Shown here piece after piece: positions 22,131-34,374 of a stretch of 64,000 bases of DNA; positions within the stretch are counted from its first letter, which is position 1, and every line of letters begins with the position of its first letter. Under the pieces are notes generated by a model. It was not told where the DNA came from. It saw only the letters and a program-made list of their open reading frames with translations, and ran no database searches. Position numbers and translations under genes: made by a program. Source of the DNA: Dryococelus australis (lineage: Eukaryota; Arthropoda; Insecta; Phasmatodea; Phasmatidae); NCBI GenBank assembly GCA_029891345.1, contig CM057002.1, positions 17,048,295 to 17,112,294 on the forward strand, given 5' to 3'.

Positions 22131-22580
22131 TCACCGGTAGATCCACCAATGTACATCGTACGTTTGAAAGTTCATCGTTTGGTGAATCTGGTTGAACCAG
22201 TGTATCCAGCGGTTCCACTGGGCTGAAAATTTGATGGATTCGGTGGATATGCATCGGAACTTCAACTGGTGAATTTTCAAACACTGGTACTGAAAAACAA
22301 TAGAATAACCAAACAAGAAGCAGGTATTTTTACATGTTCAGAAAGCAATGGAAATGGTGGAATTTGTATGCAATGGTATTCATTTGTGTCTCAAAGTAGA
22401 CTTAAATATCGCTGATAATTTTATATCATGTTTATTTTCTTTGGTACCGGTAGCAATTTATAATTCAAACTTTCGCGGTAAAAAGTAAACCATTTGGTCA
22501 ACCCAATGTTCGTAAAATACCTCCACCTGTATACCAGTGTATCAACCACAGACAGATCTATTGGTGAATTTATGAATACA
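22131..22580. repeat. cluster of degenerate words in both orientations
   Basis: TGGTGAAT occurs at about 22178, 22269 and 22563, ACCAGTGTATC at about 22197 and 22532, and ATTCACCGG at 22131. TGGTTGAACCAG is a near-palindrome. The cluster looks like a decayed inverted-repeat or tandem element, but edges cannot be set. Confidence 0.3.
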
Positions 22581-23967
22581 CAACTAGACCCAGTTGTATT
22601 TTAATTTATAATTATAGCAAGTGTTTTATTGTATATAAGAAGTTCTATCAGGGTTAAATGTTTACGTAGATATTAAGCTGTACTCGAGAAATATCTCACT
22701 AGTTCCTGGTTCACTTCGGGGGTGCTCGAAAATAAGAGTTTAAGTTTTATGTGGTAACCTTGCATGCCACAAACATTGTATTTTATATTTATATTTTATT
22801 GAAAGGCTTTTGTGTATTACTGAATTAAGTTCAGTGTACTCATCTCACATGGCCACGAGCTATTTAAGTTCATTATTCATATTGTATTGTTTGCGAATTG
22901 TGGTCATGTGAGCCATGGCGTGAATTCGAATCAACCATCGGGTCTCACACCCACTGCCATTTTAGTATTAGAGTTCGGGGTGTTTACGTCATGCACCAAT
23001 ATGGGCCTGCAACTTTTTGTGTCACCATTTATCAGGAAATTCTGTTCGATTAACTTTAAATAACTGGAACCTTTGTTTTTATAAACCAGAGTGAGCACCA
23101 CCCCACATCTCTGGTCCGTTTGTACACAGCTAGGGTGGTACTACTCACTAATGATTTCACACAGGCCACTCGCCTTTTCGTCTGTATTAGTGGTCACTTA
23201 CTTAAACAGCAAAGTATAAACTTAAGTGCCTGTTAAAGGACGTGAAAGGTAAATAAATCCATGTGTGTTTAAGTCTGCATTATTTTTTACCTCTGGTGGC
23301 ATCTCGGCCATTTAACATAAGAATTTTCATTAATGGCATGGGGAGGCCAACATCCTTTCGGTAGTGAATGGCATTAGGGATGCCAACAATCTCAATAGAC
23401 GAGGCACTTCAGGATTTATAACAGCAAGACATCCAGCAGCAGTACTTCTGGAAGTGGAGGACATTGTGGGAGAAGCCGCAGGTCGTCGGCCACATGACCT
23501 CTGCATTATCTTTCTGTCCCTGATCTGACACACTACCCAAAAATCTCATAGTATTCATCATCGCACCTATCCAGTAGCTTCCTCCCCCAATGGTCCAGCC
23601 AAACACTGTCACAATAGTCTCTTTATCATCTGGAATCGTTTTATTTTCCCCACCTGGTGACCCACCCTCACTTCCCTGGAGTTTGCATCGTTCGGGAAGC
23701 ATAATATTACTGTAAGTTGTGCATGGTGTAAACTGTTTTGCAGTGTAACTGCCGATGGTCAGTAGCCCATTACCAGCATGTAAGTTGCTTCCAAGTGAAG
23801 TGGTAGAATCTTTAACCAAACAAATGCAACTGAGAACTGCTCAGAGTGTATATTATTCAGATATCTGCAAGGCATGTAAAGGCATGGGCCCTCAGAATAC
23901 CCGCCAGAATCGTTGCAAGTATTTTCCAGTGTTTTCAATTTACCACTGTCTTAAGAGTTTAGTTACA

Positions 23968-23970
23968 TTG

Positions 23971-24003
<33 letters not shown>
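23968..24003 (+). repeat. (GT)n(TA)n microsatellite
   Basis: TGTGTGTGTC is followed by about 22 bp of TA repeats. Confidence 0.9.
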
Positions 24004-24518
24004 TGTGGGCGCATGTGTGTGTGGTCAGCCCATATAGTCCAAAACACGAGACAAAAGCATAAGTAATTTTACCGCGGCAATTTACTGTACCAACATGGCA
24101 TGTAATCAACCCATGTGTTACCATTTAGCAAACAATAAGCAATAATACTACAACCATTACAGCACCCGAGTGGCAGAGGTCATCATCGATGGAAGGTTTC
24201 GTCTGGGTTTATGGCCCACAGCACCCTAAAACCATCAAGAATAACTTTGCTACATTAACAACATCACTATTGGTGTAGCCATCTGTGACGCCTCGTGCCT
24301 AGTCGGGTAATACCAGCATTTTCTAAGACCACACATCTCACTGGCCCGAAAAAACCTAACCAAGATACCATTCTGAATTATGGTATTGGTGTTGTAGCAA
24401 GTTTGTATATTTTAAACTTTTACCATCAGCCGACCAAGCAGTTTCTGTACGAATCACACCAGAAAAACTTTGAAATGGCAGGAAAAATAATCGTTAAAAT
24501 AATATTTATCTCTAATTG

Positions 24519-24520
<2 letters not shown>

Positions 24521-24590
<70 letters not shown>
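24521..24590 (+). repeat. (TA)35 microsatellite
   Basis: Seventy bases of uninterrupted TA repeats. The lack of interruptions suggests recent expansion. Confidence 0.95.
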
Positions 24591-24593
<3 letters not shown>

Positions 24594-25257
24594 TGGTAAT
24601 AAGTAACCAGGATGATGTTGTGTAATATCTGTGTTATATTTGTTGGTGTGAATTTCAAGTATGAGCCATGAACTAAACATTATTGCAGAGAATGGAGCAA
24701 CATACATAATCGTTATGCACATAGTAGATGCACGAATCACTTTGGAAAGTAATTAAGACATTGTTATGCAATATTATATTTATTTATTTATTTATTTATA
24801 GTATTCCTATGAGTCACTTACTCTTTCGTAGGAACTTCACATTGTAATTAATTGGCGTCTATTAGAGCAAACGTATACAATTAAATATTAGAATGTAAAC
24901 AACTTTACTAACAATATTAAACAGTAACATTCATACACTGAGCTGCTTCATATTGCATAATATTAGGAATGAACAAAAATATAGGCTATTAAGTTTGTTA
25001 CATTCTGGGATGTCTCTACATGTAATAGTGCAGATAACATTTCAAACTGTATTATAATAAAAACGTTTTCCCCGAATTTGTAGAGGTTACAACTTCACAT
25101 GAGTAGAATGTACATTTTATATAATTACATTACCAGCATGATTATTTATAAAATATTCTGCAATGATATAACTTGTATTGCCGTTGTTCTGTTGCTTTTG
25201 ACTGTGTAAATCCTGGCATATGCATTGACAAACTGTAACATTATGGAATAAGAGATA

Positions 25258-26290
25258 GAATTAACTACATAATGTGTTCATATTTATCAGACAGACAACA
25301 ACAAGTTTGTATTAGAGATAATGTGTTCTCTGTATATTCCAAACCAGAAAGAATAAAGCATGGTGTCCTGCAGGAGTCAATTCTTGTACCTTTGCTTTTT
25401 CTTTTGTATATAAATGACTTACCTTGCCTCCTTAATGCAAGCATCACTCCAATTCATTTTGATGTTCGCAGACGACACCTGTATTGTAGTCTCTGTCAGG
25501 CCAAAAGAAGCATTGGGACTGTTGCCCAGTACCTCTTTTAGTCAATTAGATGCTTGGTTTAAAGCCAACAAATTAAGTCTTAACCATGAAAAAACACATT
25601 TTATCCAGTTCCATACTAAATAAGCAAAGAAATATACTTGTGTCCACTATGATGCCGAAGAAGTAAGTAGAACTGAGCATACCAAATTCCTAGGGCTACA
25701 TGTATACAATCACATAAATTGGAAACTTCATATCGAACAAATTTGACCAAAACTCAGCTATGCGTGTTTTATGCTGTATAATATTGTAGACATTTTAACC
25801 AGAGAGACTGCTGTAATGGTTTACTTTGCATACTTTCATGCAATCATGCCATATGGCGTAATTTTCTGGGGAAACTCAACTGACAACAATAAACTGTTTT
25901 GTATGCAAAAAAGGGCCTTGAGGATATTATTTGGGGAAAAAACCATCTGATTCCTGTAGGCCTTTGTTCAAAAGTGCTAGAATCCTACCACTAGCATGTG
26001 AATGTATGTATGCTTCAGTTATGTTCATTTCCAAAAACCACAGTTTATTCCATAAAAATGATGCTCTACATAAACATAACACAAGAAATAAAGAACCAAT
26101 TCATTTAACTGTTGTCAACTTAAGAATGTCCCAAAAGGGGCCTTCTTAATCTTCAAGTCAGCTGTTCAACAACCTACCCCATTACTTGCAGAAATTATGA
26201 TTTACAAATACGAAACTCTTCAAAAAAGTACTAAAAGTGTTCTTAATTAGCAAAACTGTTTATTCTGTAGGCGAATATTTATCATAAACA
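25258..26290 (+). pseudogene. 5'-truncated non-LTR retrotransposon, RT C-terminal half
   Basis: The plus strand encodes LSDRQQQVCI, then IKHGVLQESILVPLLFLLYI and NDLP (the palm motif before the catalytic box). After a frameshift at about 25440 comes FADDTCIVV, the catalytic F-A-D-D. The thumb and C-terminal region follow: LDAWFKANKLSLNHEKTHFI, then TKFLGLHVYNHINWKLHIEQ, then ALRILFG and HNTRNKEPIHL. Element ends resemble Jockey/CR1-group LINEs. Truncation at the 5' side is typical of LINE insertion. Frameshifts and stops make it inactive. Confidence 0.8.
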
Positions 26291-29200
26291 CATAATATAC
26301 AGATCACTATTTTATTTAGAGCATCTTACACAATAGAAAACTTTCACACTTGACTTTACATTTCCTTTCCTCTGACTAACACACCAATGCACAATACAAT
26401 TGTAAAGTCAGAAAACTGACAGTTGAACATCGGTTCCGCGAGCTTCGTAAAAATGTATATCTTGTTAAGTAAATAATTTTAGTATTATCCAGGAAAGCAT
26501 TTTACCTACCTTTTTAAAAATGGGTTAAAAATTTGTACTAAAAGTTTGTTAAAAAAAACTCATTTGTTTATTTTTTAAATATTTTAATTTATTTATTTCT
26601 TATTCACATTATATTTATTTATGTTTATTTGCCATAGATTAAACTTAAGATAAGCTTTGTTTTTATACATCAATATTAAAATCACCATATAATAAAATAA
26701 TGCACTTTCCACATAAACTCTGTTAGATTCTCGGCAAAATGGCTGCTCGATATAGATCTATTTTCACCTTTTTGAAATCGTAACGTAAAGAGTGCTAGAC
26801 ATAACTTTGACAGTTCCATTACGTGAAGCTCCATAAGAAACAACATGTCGTAAAGCAAACTTAAAGTAAAATGTTTAAGTTCTCAATTGTGTAAGGGCCT
26901 TTAATCAAGACTTGAAACTCCCGTGGATATTCAGTGTAAGGTATTGTGTAAAGCCAATGGAATGTGTGTTTCTATTCTGGTTTTTATTCCCTTATAGATT
27001 GGAGTGGCCCGGAACGCACCCTAGATGTGCAGAAGAAATCGAAGTATGAAGATTAAATATTGGAAACTCAAGACTTTTTATATTTTATTTTATATTTGTT
27101 TTTGTACAGTCTTGTACTCGGGAGAAAACCAAATGGATGCAATAAATAAAAATTAAATGAGTTTATATTTATATGCTTTCTTTTTTTGCACTGCCAAGAG
27201 TTCCGAAACTATCGTATCACGTGAACGACTGGCACATCCAAAATACTAGGTTTGTTCACTTGGTATGTATTTCAACTGTCTGAGAGCAAGTGATCTTTCA
27301 CGAACTGTGAAGTAGCAAAAGCAGCAGTTACTCTCGGCAGGACGACACGAACGACAAAAGCAAATAAACAAAATGTTATTTTAAAAATTTTATAATCACT
27401 ATTGTGGCTATATGAAAAAGGTTGGCTACTCAAGGTAACTAATTTTCGAGAATACGTGTGACTTAGTTATTTTTATTTCTCTCTGCACTTCTTACAGGAT
27501 AACCCAAACATATTCTCTTCATCAATTCTGCGTAAAAGCATATGACTATTCGCAATCCTCACTCTCAAGACTCTGCGATGTTTTAATTTTATTTTGGCAG
27601 CCATTTTTTTTCTTGCGTTCTCGTTTTGATATTTCTACTGTACCTCGGCGAGCAAGAGCAGAAATAGCTGCTTTTAATAGCAGGAATAGCAACTGCTACA
27701 GCCACCCGAATAGCGTGCAAAAATTTACTTCAGTTAACACGAAGGGCAACTAGCAAAAATAACACTTAACTAGCAGTATAGCAAACCATGTGAACACACC
27801 TATTTAGTGAGTACTGATACTATGCCGTTACTTTAGGTGAACACTAGCGATTGCGAAACATCAGTAATTTTTACTGAGTTTAAGCAGCAACGGAATGCAG
27901 CGATTGTTTGCTTAAAAGGGCACGTTTCACCATTGACCTTTTTGTGGTTTGTGTACAACAACACTTTTGTAAATTCATTGGTATGCCTCAACATTTATGC
28001 CCTTTGGTGAAGAGTTTGATAATTTTTTGGGGTAGTTAGATATCCTGACAGGATCATAATGAAATGTAAACATATTAATGTTACCGCGGTTTATTATATG
28101 ACAAATATGCTGTCAATACTGCCGTGATATACGTATATGATAATATACGTCCTGCCATACGAACTGCGACAGATATTAAGCTAATCAAATTAATTCCTCT
28201 CGTTTTGTTTTCGCGATAGTGATATCACGACGGTGAGTCACCATCGCGCATTTATCACGCGCAGCATTGATTTCTGCGACAGCCTATTCACATATCTTGA
28301 ACCGTGTTCATCCGTTGACACAAAAACTGTTTTTAAATTATAACTATTACATTCAAAACGGTAGCTAATAATTTTTTAAATATAAATTTAAACTGCAGTA
28401 GTCATGAAAATAGTTTAATAAAAGTGCTTGTTTTCGTTTATTAACACCAGATATCATGGTATGAATATAGATCTATTTTTTAATTTCTCTGCGGAACGTT
28501 ACAATTACTTCGTTCAGAGACTCTATATAAAGCGATACGCTCTATTTTCAGGCGTTAGAATATGTAAGGAATTTGTTGGGTGTTGGTCTAGGAGAATTCG
28601 TGAAGTCCTTGGAGAAATCATTTGGATTGTGACGTAGTAATTCAGGTATTCGAATATTTGCATGTATTTAGTTTACTAATTGCTGTATCAGAACTGTAGG
28701 AAAGAAGGTAGAGTTGTCAGATAAATGCTAACTGTTTCTAAAGTACAGAACGCTGTCTGATATTTGGCAATTATGGTGTTCAGTTCAGAGGGACTGTTTT
28801 ACTGAAAGTTTCAATGTTCATTTGTTACTCAGGAATTCATAGAAAAATTATTGCACGGAACACGAATTTATCCGGGAAATCCATTGGCAAAAGAAATGTA
28901 TCACAAATATACGTTAAATTGCAAAAAGACCTACCCGAGCAATACATAGTTTGACAATACTGCCAATATAGTTAAATACGATGGGGTGGGCTACGAACAT
29001 CAAGGAAATTTCGAGGTAAAAAGCGTGAAAAATATGAAAGTTTTAGAGATAAAATTTTACCCCATAACCGCTAGTCCATAGACCTCCCTACTATAGTGCA
29101 TTCACGCTTTCTGCAGTTTTTTGGAATCTTACTTTTAAGAAATCACCTTAGGCGTAATATGTCACCCTGTTTTTCTAATAACTTGTAGCCCACAAATATT

Positions 29201-30139
29201 TAACATTTATTAACTTACTGTATTATTTAGTAAATGAAACTTGTAATAACTTGTAATATTTATTTCGTATTAAATATGAATTAACAGCGAGAGCAGCGAC
29301 GTGTTGGTAATGGCCAGTAAGAAATAGTTCAATTATTTTTTAACCTCGTTTTTATGTATACTATTCATTAGTAAAACTTTGCCAATTGATATTTTGTATT
29401 AGGTAGCACTGCTGCAGTTTAAAATATCTGCGCAAATTCCCGTGTATAGGCTGGTGTTTTTTTCGTTCGGAATGAAGTTTCAATAAGCAAAGCAGAGCGT
29501 GTCGCTCTGGAAGATCGTGCCACCTGTGTAGGAATTTCAGCACATTTCATACTAATTAAAGCAACAATGATGTTTGAGAGTGTAATTTGCAATTGATTCG
29601 AGATTTTGTTTAAATATCTATTCTAGATGCGATGGCGCGACACAGCTCGTTGCGCGACTGATCCAGCTGGTTGGCAGACGTGGTGTGGAGAGCGTTCCTG
29701 TTATTCTGGTGGCGGTCATTTATACCTAGTTCATTGTCTGGAAGTGGTGTGGTAACGTACAATGATACGGCGTTTTTCGAATGAAACGCAAGTTCGTACT
29801 AGTGTTTTTTTTTTAAACATCTAGGGAAGTTAGAATGTAGTGATAAATAGGTTTCCACGGCACGGTTAATTAATATACTGTAACGAGTTTTGTGATCGCT
29901 GCGTGTGCAAGGGCTTAGTCGCCATTTCCGTGTAAGGTAACTGCGTTGTAATCGATAAGCAGGCCTGTGGATTTCAAATATGTGCAAAGTTTATACGTTT
30001 TAACTATGAACTGATGTTATGAGAAAGTTAATTATTTATTGTTTATCACAATGTTGTACCTTCGCGCTAGATGTTTGAAACACAGTTGTGTAACGAGCTT
30101 ACGTTTCTGTGATTGAATGTATGCAACAATCCCAACGAA
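26291..30139. other. AT-rich intergenic DNA, nothing coding recognised
   Basis: About 3.8 kb without a supported gene. A nested palindrome lies at 28213-28250. A locally GC-richer patch at about 29630-29770, with a donor-like AAGGTAACT near 29935, could be a first exon or promoter, but nothing confirms it. Confidence 0.35.
28213..28250. repeat. nested palindromes with an AP-1-type core
   Basis: GTGATATCAC (28219-28228) is a perfect palindrome. GGTGAGTCACC (28232-28242) is a perfect odd palindrome containing TGAGTCA. The outer arms GCGATAGTGA and TCACCATCGC pair 9/10. Confidence 0.6.
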
Positions 30140-30215
30140 ATACTAGTCCCACTCGGATGAATTAAAATAAATAATGAAATGATCATACAAACCAGAGGGT
30201 AAGAAAAAAATGGTA

Positions 30216-30400
30216 GGGAGGTGTAAGTGTAGGGGCTGTGGAAAGGTGTGAAGAAGGTAAGATAGCGGTGTGCAGTGCGACCAGTGTGGCGGCTGGTACC
30301 ATGTTGGCTGTATAGGGATCAGGGAGGAGGAACTGGAATCACTACAGGAACATGAGTGGAAGTGTGAGGAATGTGCTGAGGGAAAGGTTTTAGTGGCAGT
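30216..30400 (+). pseudogene. CR1 ORF1: PHD zinc finger
   Basis: In one frame, with two stops (30249 and 30258), all eight ligands of a Cys4-His-Cys3 PHD finger are present: KCRGCGKV, then QCDQCGGWYHVGC, then EWKCEEC. The spacing C-x2-C ... C-x2-C-x4-H-x2-C ... C-x2-C and the aromatic before the His fit PHD. No convincing ATG was placed; the ORF start is probably near 30170-30220. In this family the PHD finger sits at the ORF1 N-terminus; its role in retrotransposition is not settled. Confidence 0.8.
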
Positions 30401-30448
30401 GGTAGGGAACAAATTAAGGGTAGAGAAAGTGGAAACTGGATTTGGGAT

Positions 30449-31000
30449 ATGCTGAGAAAAAGTTTTGTAGAGGATGTGCAAGTGCCAATGGAAGTGGCTA
30501 AAGAGGAGAGGTGGAAAGGGGAGATGGTAGATTTGATGAGCAGGAAAGAGAGGGAAATGATGCATAGGATTGAGAGGATGGAGGAAAAGGTCAGGAATGA
30601 GATGGGTAAGAGTAGAGTAGAAGTGAGGGTGGATAAGTTAGAGGAGTTGGAAGATGTAAAAGGGGTGCTAAGGAAAATGCAAGCTAGCTCATAGGAGGGA
30701 AAGCTGAGTAGAGAGGAAGAGTTAGGTAGAATGCAAGTAGGGCTGCAGGAGGAAAGGCAGAGGAGCAGGGAGGCAGAGATAGAGGTGGTAAAATTGAGGA
30801 GGATAGATGAGTTGGAGGCGGTAGGAGATATGACAGCAAATAAGGTTAGAGGAGCAAGAAATAGTAGTAAGCAGGAAGCAATCCGGAATAGAGGAACGGG
30901 AATCAGAAAGCAGGGAACAGGCAGTGGTAGACGGTAGGAAGCAGTATGCTGAGGCTTGCAAGTGTGTGATTTGCAAGGACCAGCAAGCAGGAGAAAGTGG
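30449..31000 (+). pseudogene. CR1 ORF1: charged coiled-coil-like region
   Basis: Glu/Lys/Arg-rich stretches with heptad-like spacing (for example EREMMHRIERMEEKVRNEMG and VEVRVDKLEELEDVKGVL) run in two or three frames interrupted by stops at about 30694 and 30937. In LINE ORF1 proteins such regions mediate oligomerisation. Frame changes show decay. Confidence 0.6.
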
Positions 31001-31129
31001 ACTGTTCTGGCCAGAGAGGAGAGAGGGGGGTTGGCCAAAGGGAGGGAAACAAGGGTGCTGCAGGAGGCTGGAGACAAGGGTAGGCAGGTGGTTGGAAGAG
31101 CCACAAAGCAGGAACAGATTGTAGGAAGG

Positions 31130-31623
31130 GAGCCAGATGTAGTTTTCCTAGGCAGCTCTATTGTAAAGGGGGTGGAGCTGTGGAATATCAGGAAGGAAAT
31201 TGCATATAAAGCAGTGAAAGGGGGGGGGGTGCAAATACTAGGGATTTGGAGGAAAGGGTGGCCAAGGTTGTTCTCATTCATGTAGGGGGAAATGACCTGG
31301 CTCATAGGGAGGTGGGGCAGGAGGTAGAGCGGGACCTCAGCGGATTGCTGAGGAAAGTGCAGGAGAAGTTCCCTGAAGCTAGGGAAGTAGTCAATGGCGT
31401 GCTAGTATCCCATAGGAAGGCAGTGGCTGCGAGTGAGGTATATGAGGGGGTGTGTAGGGATTTGGGGGCTACATTTATAGATAGTAGGAAATGGGTAGGC
31501 TGGGAAAGTGTAGAGAGGGACCAGGTTCACCTGACTGAACAGGGAAAGAGGATTCTAGGTGATCTGCTAGGTAGAGAAGTAGCTGGCTGCATGGAGAGGG
31601 TCAGGGCAGAGCAGCAGTTTTGA
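31130..31623 (+). pseudogene. CR1 ORF1: SGNH/GDSL esterase domain
   Basis: VVFLGSSIVKG holds the block-I Ser, VVLIHVGGNDLAHRE the block-III G-x-N-D, and RDQVHLTEQGKRILGDLLG the block-V D-x2-H. Together these are the Ser-Asp-His catalytic set of SGNH hydrolases. A frame change near 31245 (after a G-run) splits block I from the rest. The frame from 31246 runs open to 31623. Confidence 0.8.
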
Positions 31624-31696
31624 AATAGCAATCAGTTAGAAGCAAGGAAACGGAAGGGAAGAGAAATGGAGAGGATAGCATTGATGAGGCTGCAGG

Positions 31697-32480
31697 GTGG
31701 ATATAGGTGGTAAGATGTGTAGAATGGTAAAGCAGAGTACTAGTATAAAGATAATGGTGGTGAACTGTAGGAGTGTGTACAACAAGCTGGAGGGATTCTG
31801 GGGAAGGGTTGAAGTATATGGGGTGGATATAGTAGTAGCTGTGGAGACTTGGTTGAGTGAGGAAGTACTGGACGTAGAGTGTAGGCAGGATGAGTTCACC
31901 ACCTTCAGAAGAGACAGGGATGGGAGAGGAGGAGGAATAATGGTGTGTGTAAGGAAAGGGCTAAAAGGGGCGGTAGAATGGGTTAGTGAGGATGTCGAGG
32001 TAATGGAAATTAAATTAAGTGGTAGTAGTAATAGGAGTATTACTTTGCTGGCAGCGTATAGACCACCAGGACAAGGATGGCAGGCAATTGAGATGATTGA
32101 GAGGGTCAATAGACTAAAGGACAGGCAGTGGGTTGTTGTAGCAGGGGATTTGAATATGCCAGGGGTGAAATGGGTAGCAGGTGCAGAAGGAATGGGTAAC
32201 ATGATGCAGAGAATGGCAGCACAGTTAGTCAAGAGGATTAGTCCAGGTAGTAGAAACACCTACGAGATGGAATGAGGAGGGTGTTGGGTCAGTGCTGGAT
32301 GTGGTGTTGGTCAGACCTAGGAATGCTGTAGTTGGTGCAATAGTATTGGATGGTATAGGCGACCATCATATCCCGGTTGTGGATATTGGGATTGGTAGGA
32401 TGAGGGAAGTGCAAATGGCAATATGGGGGAGGAGACAAGAAGGGGGCAGAAATATTTCTGAGACAGGTGTAAAAAATGGC
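31697..32480 (+). pseudogene. CR1 ORF2: AP-type endonuclease domain
   Basis: Motifs in order: IKIMVVNCRSVYNKLEGFW (N-terminal Asn block), IVVAVETWLSEEV (catalytic Glu in ETWL), RGGGIMVCVRKGL, LLAAYRPPG, VVVAGDLNMPGVKW (G-D-L-N), and after a frame break at 32275, SVLDVVLVRPRNA and GIGDHHIPVVDI (S/G-D-H block). All main blocks of the apurinic-type endonuclease that nicks the target are recognisable; the stop at 32275 separates the last block. Confidence 0.85.
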
Positions 32481-32527
32481 CTATGGAGGAGGGTGTAGAG
32501 GGCTTGTAGAAGGAGTTTAGAGGATTA

Positions 32528-34374
32528 ATGGAGGTTATATTGGAGAAATTTGTGCCAATGAAAAGGTTACGGACTGGGGGAGATCCACCATATTATGGAC
32601 TGGAGATTTTGAAAATGAAGTGCAGAAAATTACATGCCAAGTGGAGAAATGAAGGGATGGAAAGATCTAAAGAAATAATGAAACAAATGGGTAGGGAGCT
32701 TGAAAGGAAGATCAAACAGGCAAAGAATGTATTTCTGGGGAACATGGTGGAAGAAGGAAAAGGCAAGGAATGGGGGAAATTGTTTAGGTATGTTAGGAGG
32801 TTATGGGAGGAGAGGAAGGGATCCCTTGCTAACAGGAAGGGATTTTAGGCATGCGACAAATGACCAAGAAAAATCGGAGATGCTGCAAGGACAGTACTTG
32901 TCAGTGTTTGAGGAAAAGGAGTGTTGGAATAGGGGGACAAACAGGGTTTGGGGGGGTGTTTTTAGTGAGTTTAAGATGAGGAAGTGGGAGATAGAAAAGG
33001 TAATTAGGGGTTTGGAGAGCAGTAAGACAGGGGGACCAGATGGGATAGGAAACGCAGCACTAAAGTTTGGTGGCAAGGAGTTGGCAAAATATTTATAAGT
33101 GCTGTTTATAAAGTTCTTAGGATAGGGTAAGTTACCACAAGATTGGAAGGATGCTATGGTGGTACCTATACACAAGCAGGGAGAGGATAGGGGAGGCCTG
33201 GCAGCTACAGACCAGCGAGTCTCACATCAAGTACAGGAAAAGTAATGGAGAGACTGGTGGTGCAGTATGTGGTGAGGGTTATGAACAATAGGAATTGTTT
33301 GGAGGAGTCCCTGCATGGTTTCAGGAGGGGTTACTCATGTGAGACTGAGCTCGCTGGGTTATTAGAGGATCTGGTGCAGGTAGTTGATGAGGGGAAGCAG
33401 GTGGATGCGTGCTTCATAGATTTTAAAAGGCATTTGATAAGGTGCCCCATGGGACATTGATGAGGAAAGTGGAGGGGCTTGATCCCAGACAGGAAGGTAG
33501 TGGAGTGGATAGGGGTCGAAGGCAGAGGCAATATCCGAGGAAGAGGTGATTACATCAGGGTAACCACAGGGAAGCGTGGTGGGTCTTTTATTTACTATAA
33601 TGGTAAATGACATGGGTTTGGGGATTAGGGGAAAAATCAGATTGTTTGTAGAAAATTGTATTGTATGTGCTTGGGTTTGGGAAGGGGGGAAATTTGCAGG
33701 TGGACATTGATAAGATACGGTTGTGGACCAGAAAAAATCAAATGAAGATAAATGTAAGAAAAACTAAGGTAGTGAGGTTCACAAGGAAGATAAGCAGGGA
33801 CATATACAGATGGGAGGGACAAGAGATAGAAGAAGCAGCAGAATACAAGTATCTGGGGATTGTACTGCAGGGAGACCTCAGGTGGAAAAAACATGTAGAG
33901 AGGGTGGTTGCAAAGGGAAGGTTGGTATGCTGGGAAGGGTGCTGAAAAGAGTCAGTTGTGAGCTGAAGTTGTATGGCACAATGGTATGGCCAGTGTTAGA
34001 ATATGCTGCAGCAGTATAGGACCTGTATGTGGAGGTTGATGTGGGAGAACTGGAAAAGGTGCAGCGAAAGGCAGCAAGGTGGTGAGGAAGAAGGGAACTA
34101 TACGCCATCAGTGATGAAAGAAATGGGGTGGAGCTCATTGAAGGACAGGAGGAAAGTTGAATGGATAGTAATGATGTACAGGGTGGTGAATGAAGAGGGA
34201 GGATGGGGAGGGCTACACTGCAAGCTAAGTAAGGGGGTGTTTAGAGGAAGAGGAAACAGTGAGAAGCTTCAGAGGGTGTGGAGAACAGAGCGGGGTAGGC
34301 AGTCCATGCTTGTGAGGTCTGTGCTGGAGTGGAATGTGTTGAGGGAGCAATTGGTATCTGAGAGGGGTTGGTAA
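32528..34374 (+). pseudogene. CR1 ORF2: reverse transcriptase and C-terminus
   Basis: RT blocks appear across several frames: VIRGLESSKTGGPDGIGNAA, then LPQDWKDAMVVPIHKQGE, then GKVMERLVVQYV, then ESLHGFRRGYSCETELAGLL and DACFIDFKR (block with the first catalytic Asp). Next come the equivalent of GSVLGPLLF at about 33570, LWTRKNQMKINVRKTKVVRF and AEYKYLGIVLQGDLRWKKHV. The expected Y/F-A-D-D box at about 33640-33660 reads FVENC, so both catalytic Asp are lost. Multiple frameshifts. Confidence 0.85.

Larger units (their letters stand above)
22590..25250. other. intergenic stretch with microsatellites, no gene recognised
   Basis: Apart from the microsatellites listed separately, the minus-strand open frame at 23409-23819 (136 residues) has no recognisable domain, and the plus strand there has no homology I know. 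A (TATT)n run lies at about 24778-24800. Confidence 0.35.

Noticed and set aside
23409-23819. Minus-strand open frame of 136 residues
   Set aside because: No recognisable domain, skewed composition and no supporting splice or promoter context.
30319-31305. Minus-strand open frame of 328 residues, rich in Ser, Leu and Pro
   Set aside because: It lies antisense to CR1 ORF1, whose PHD and esterase motifs are clear on the plus strand. The pyrimidine-rich antisense strand simply lacks stops.
31636-32259. Minus-strand open frame of 207 residues
   Set aside because: Antisense shadow of the CR1 endonuclease domain, for the same compositional reason.
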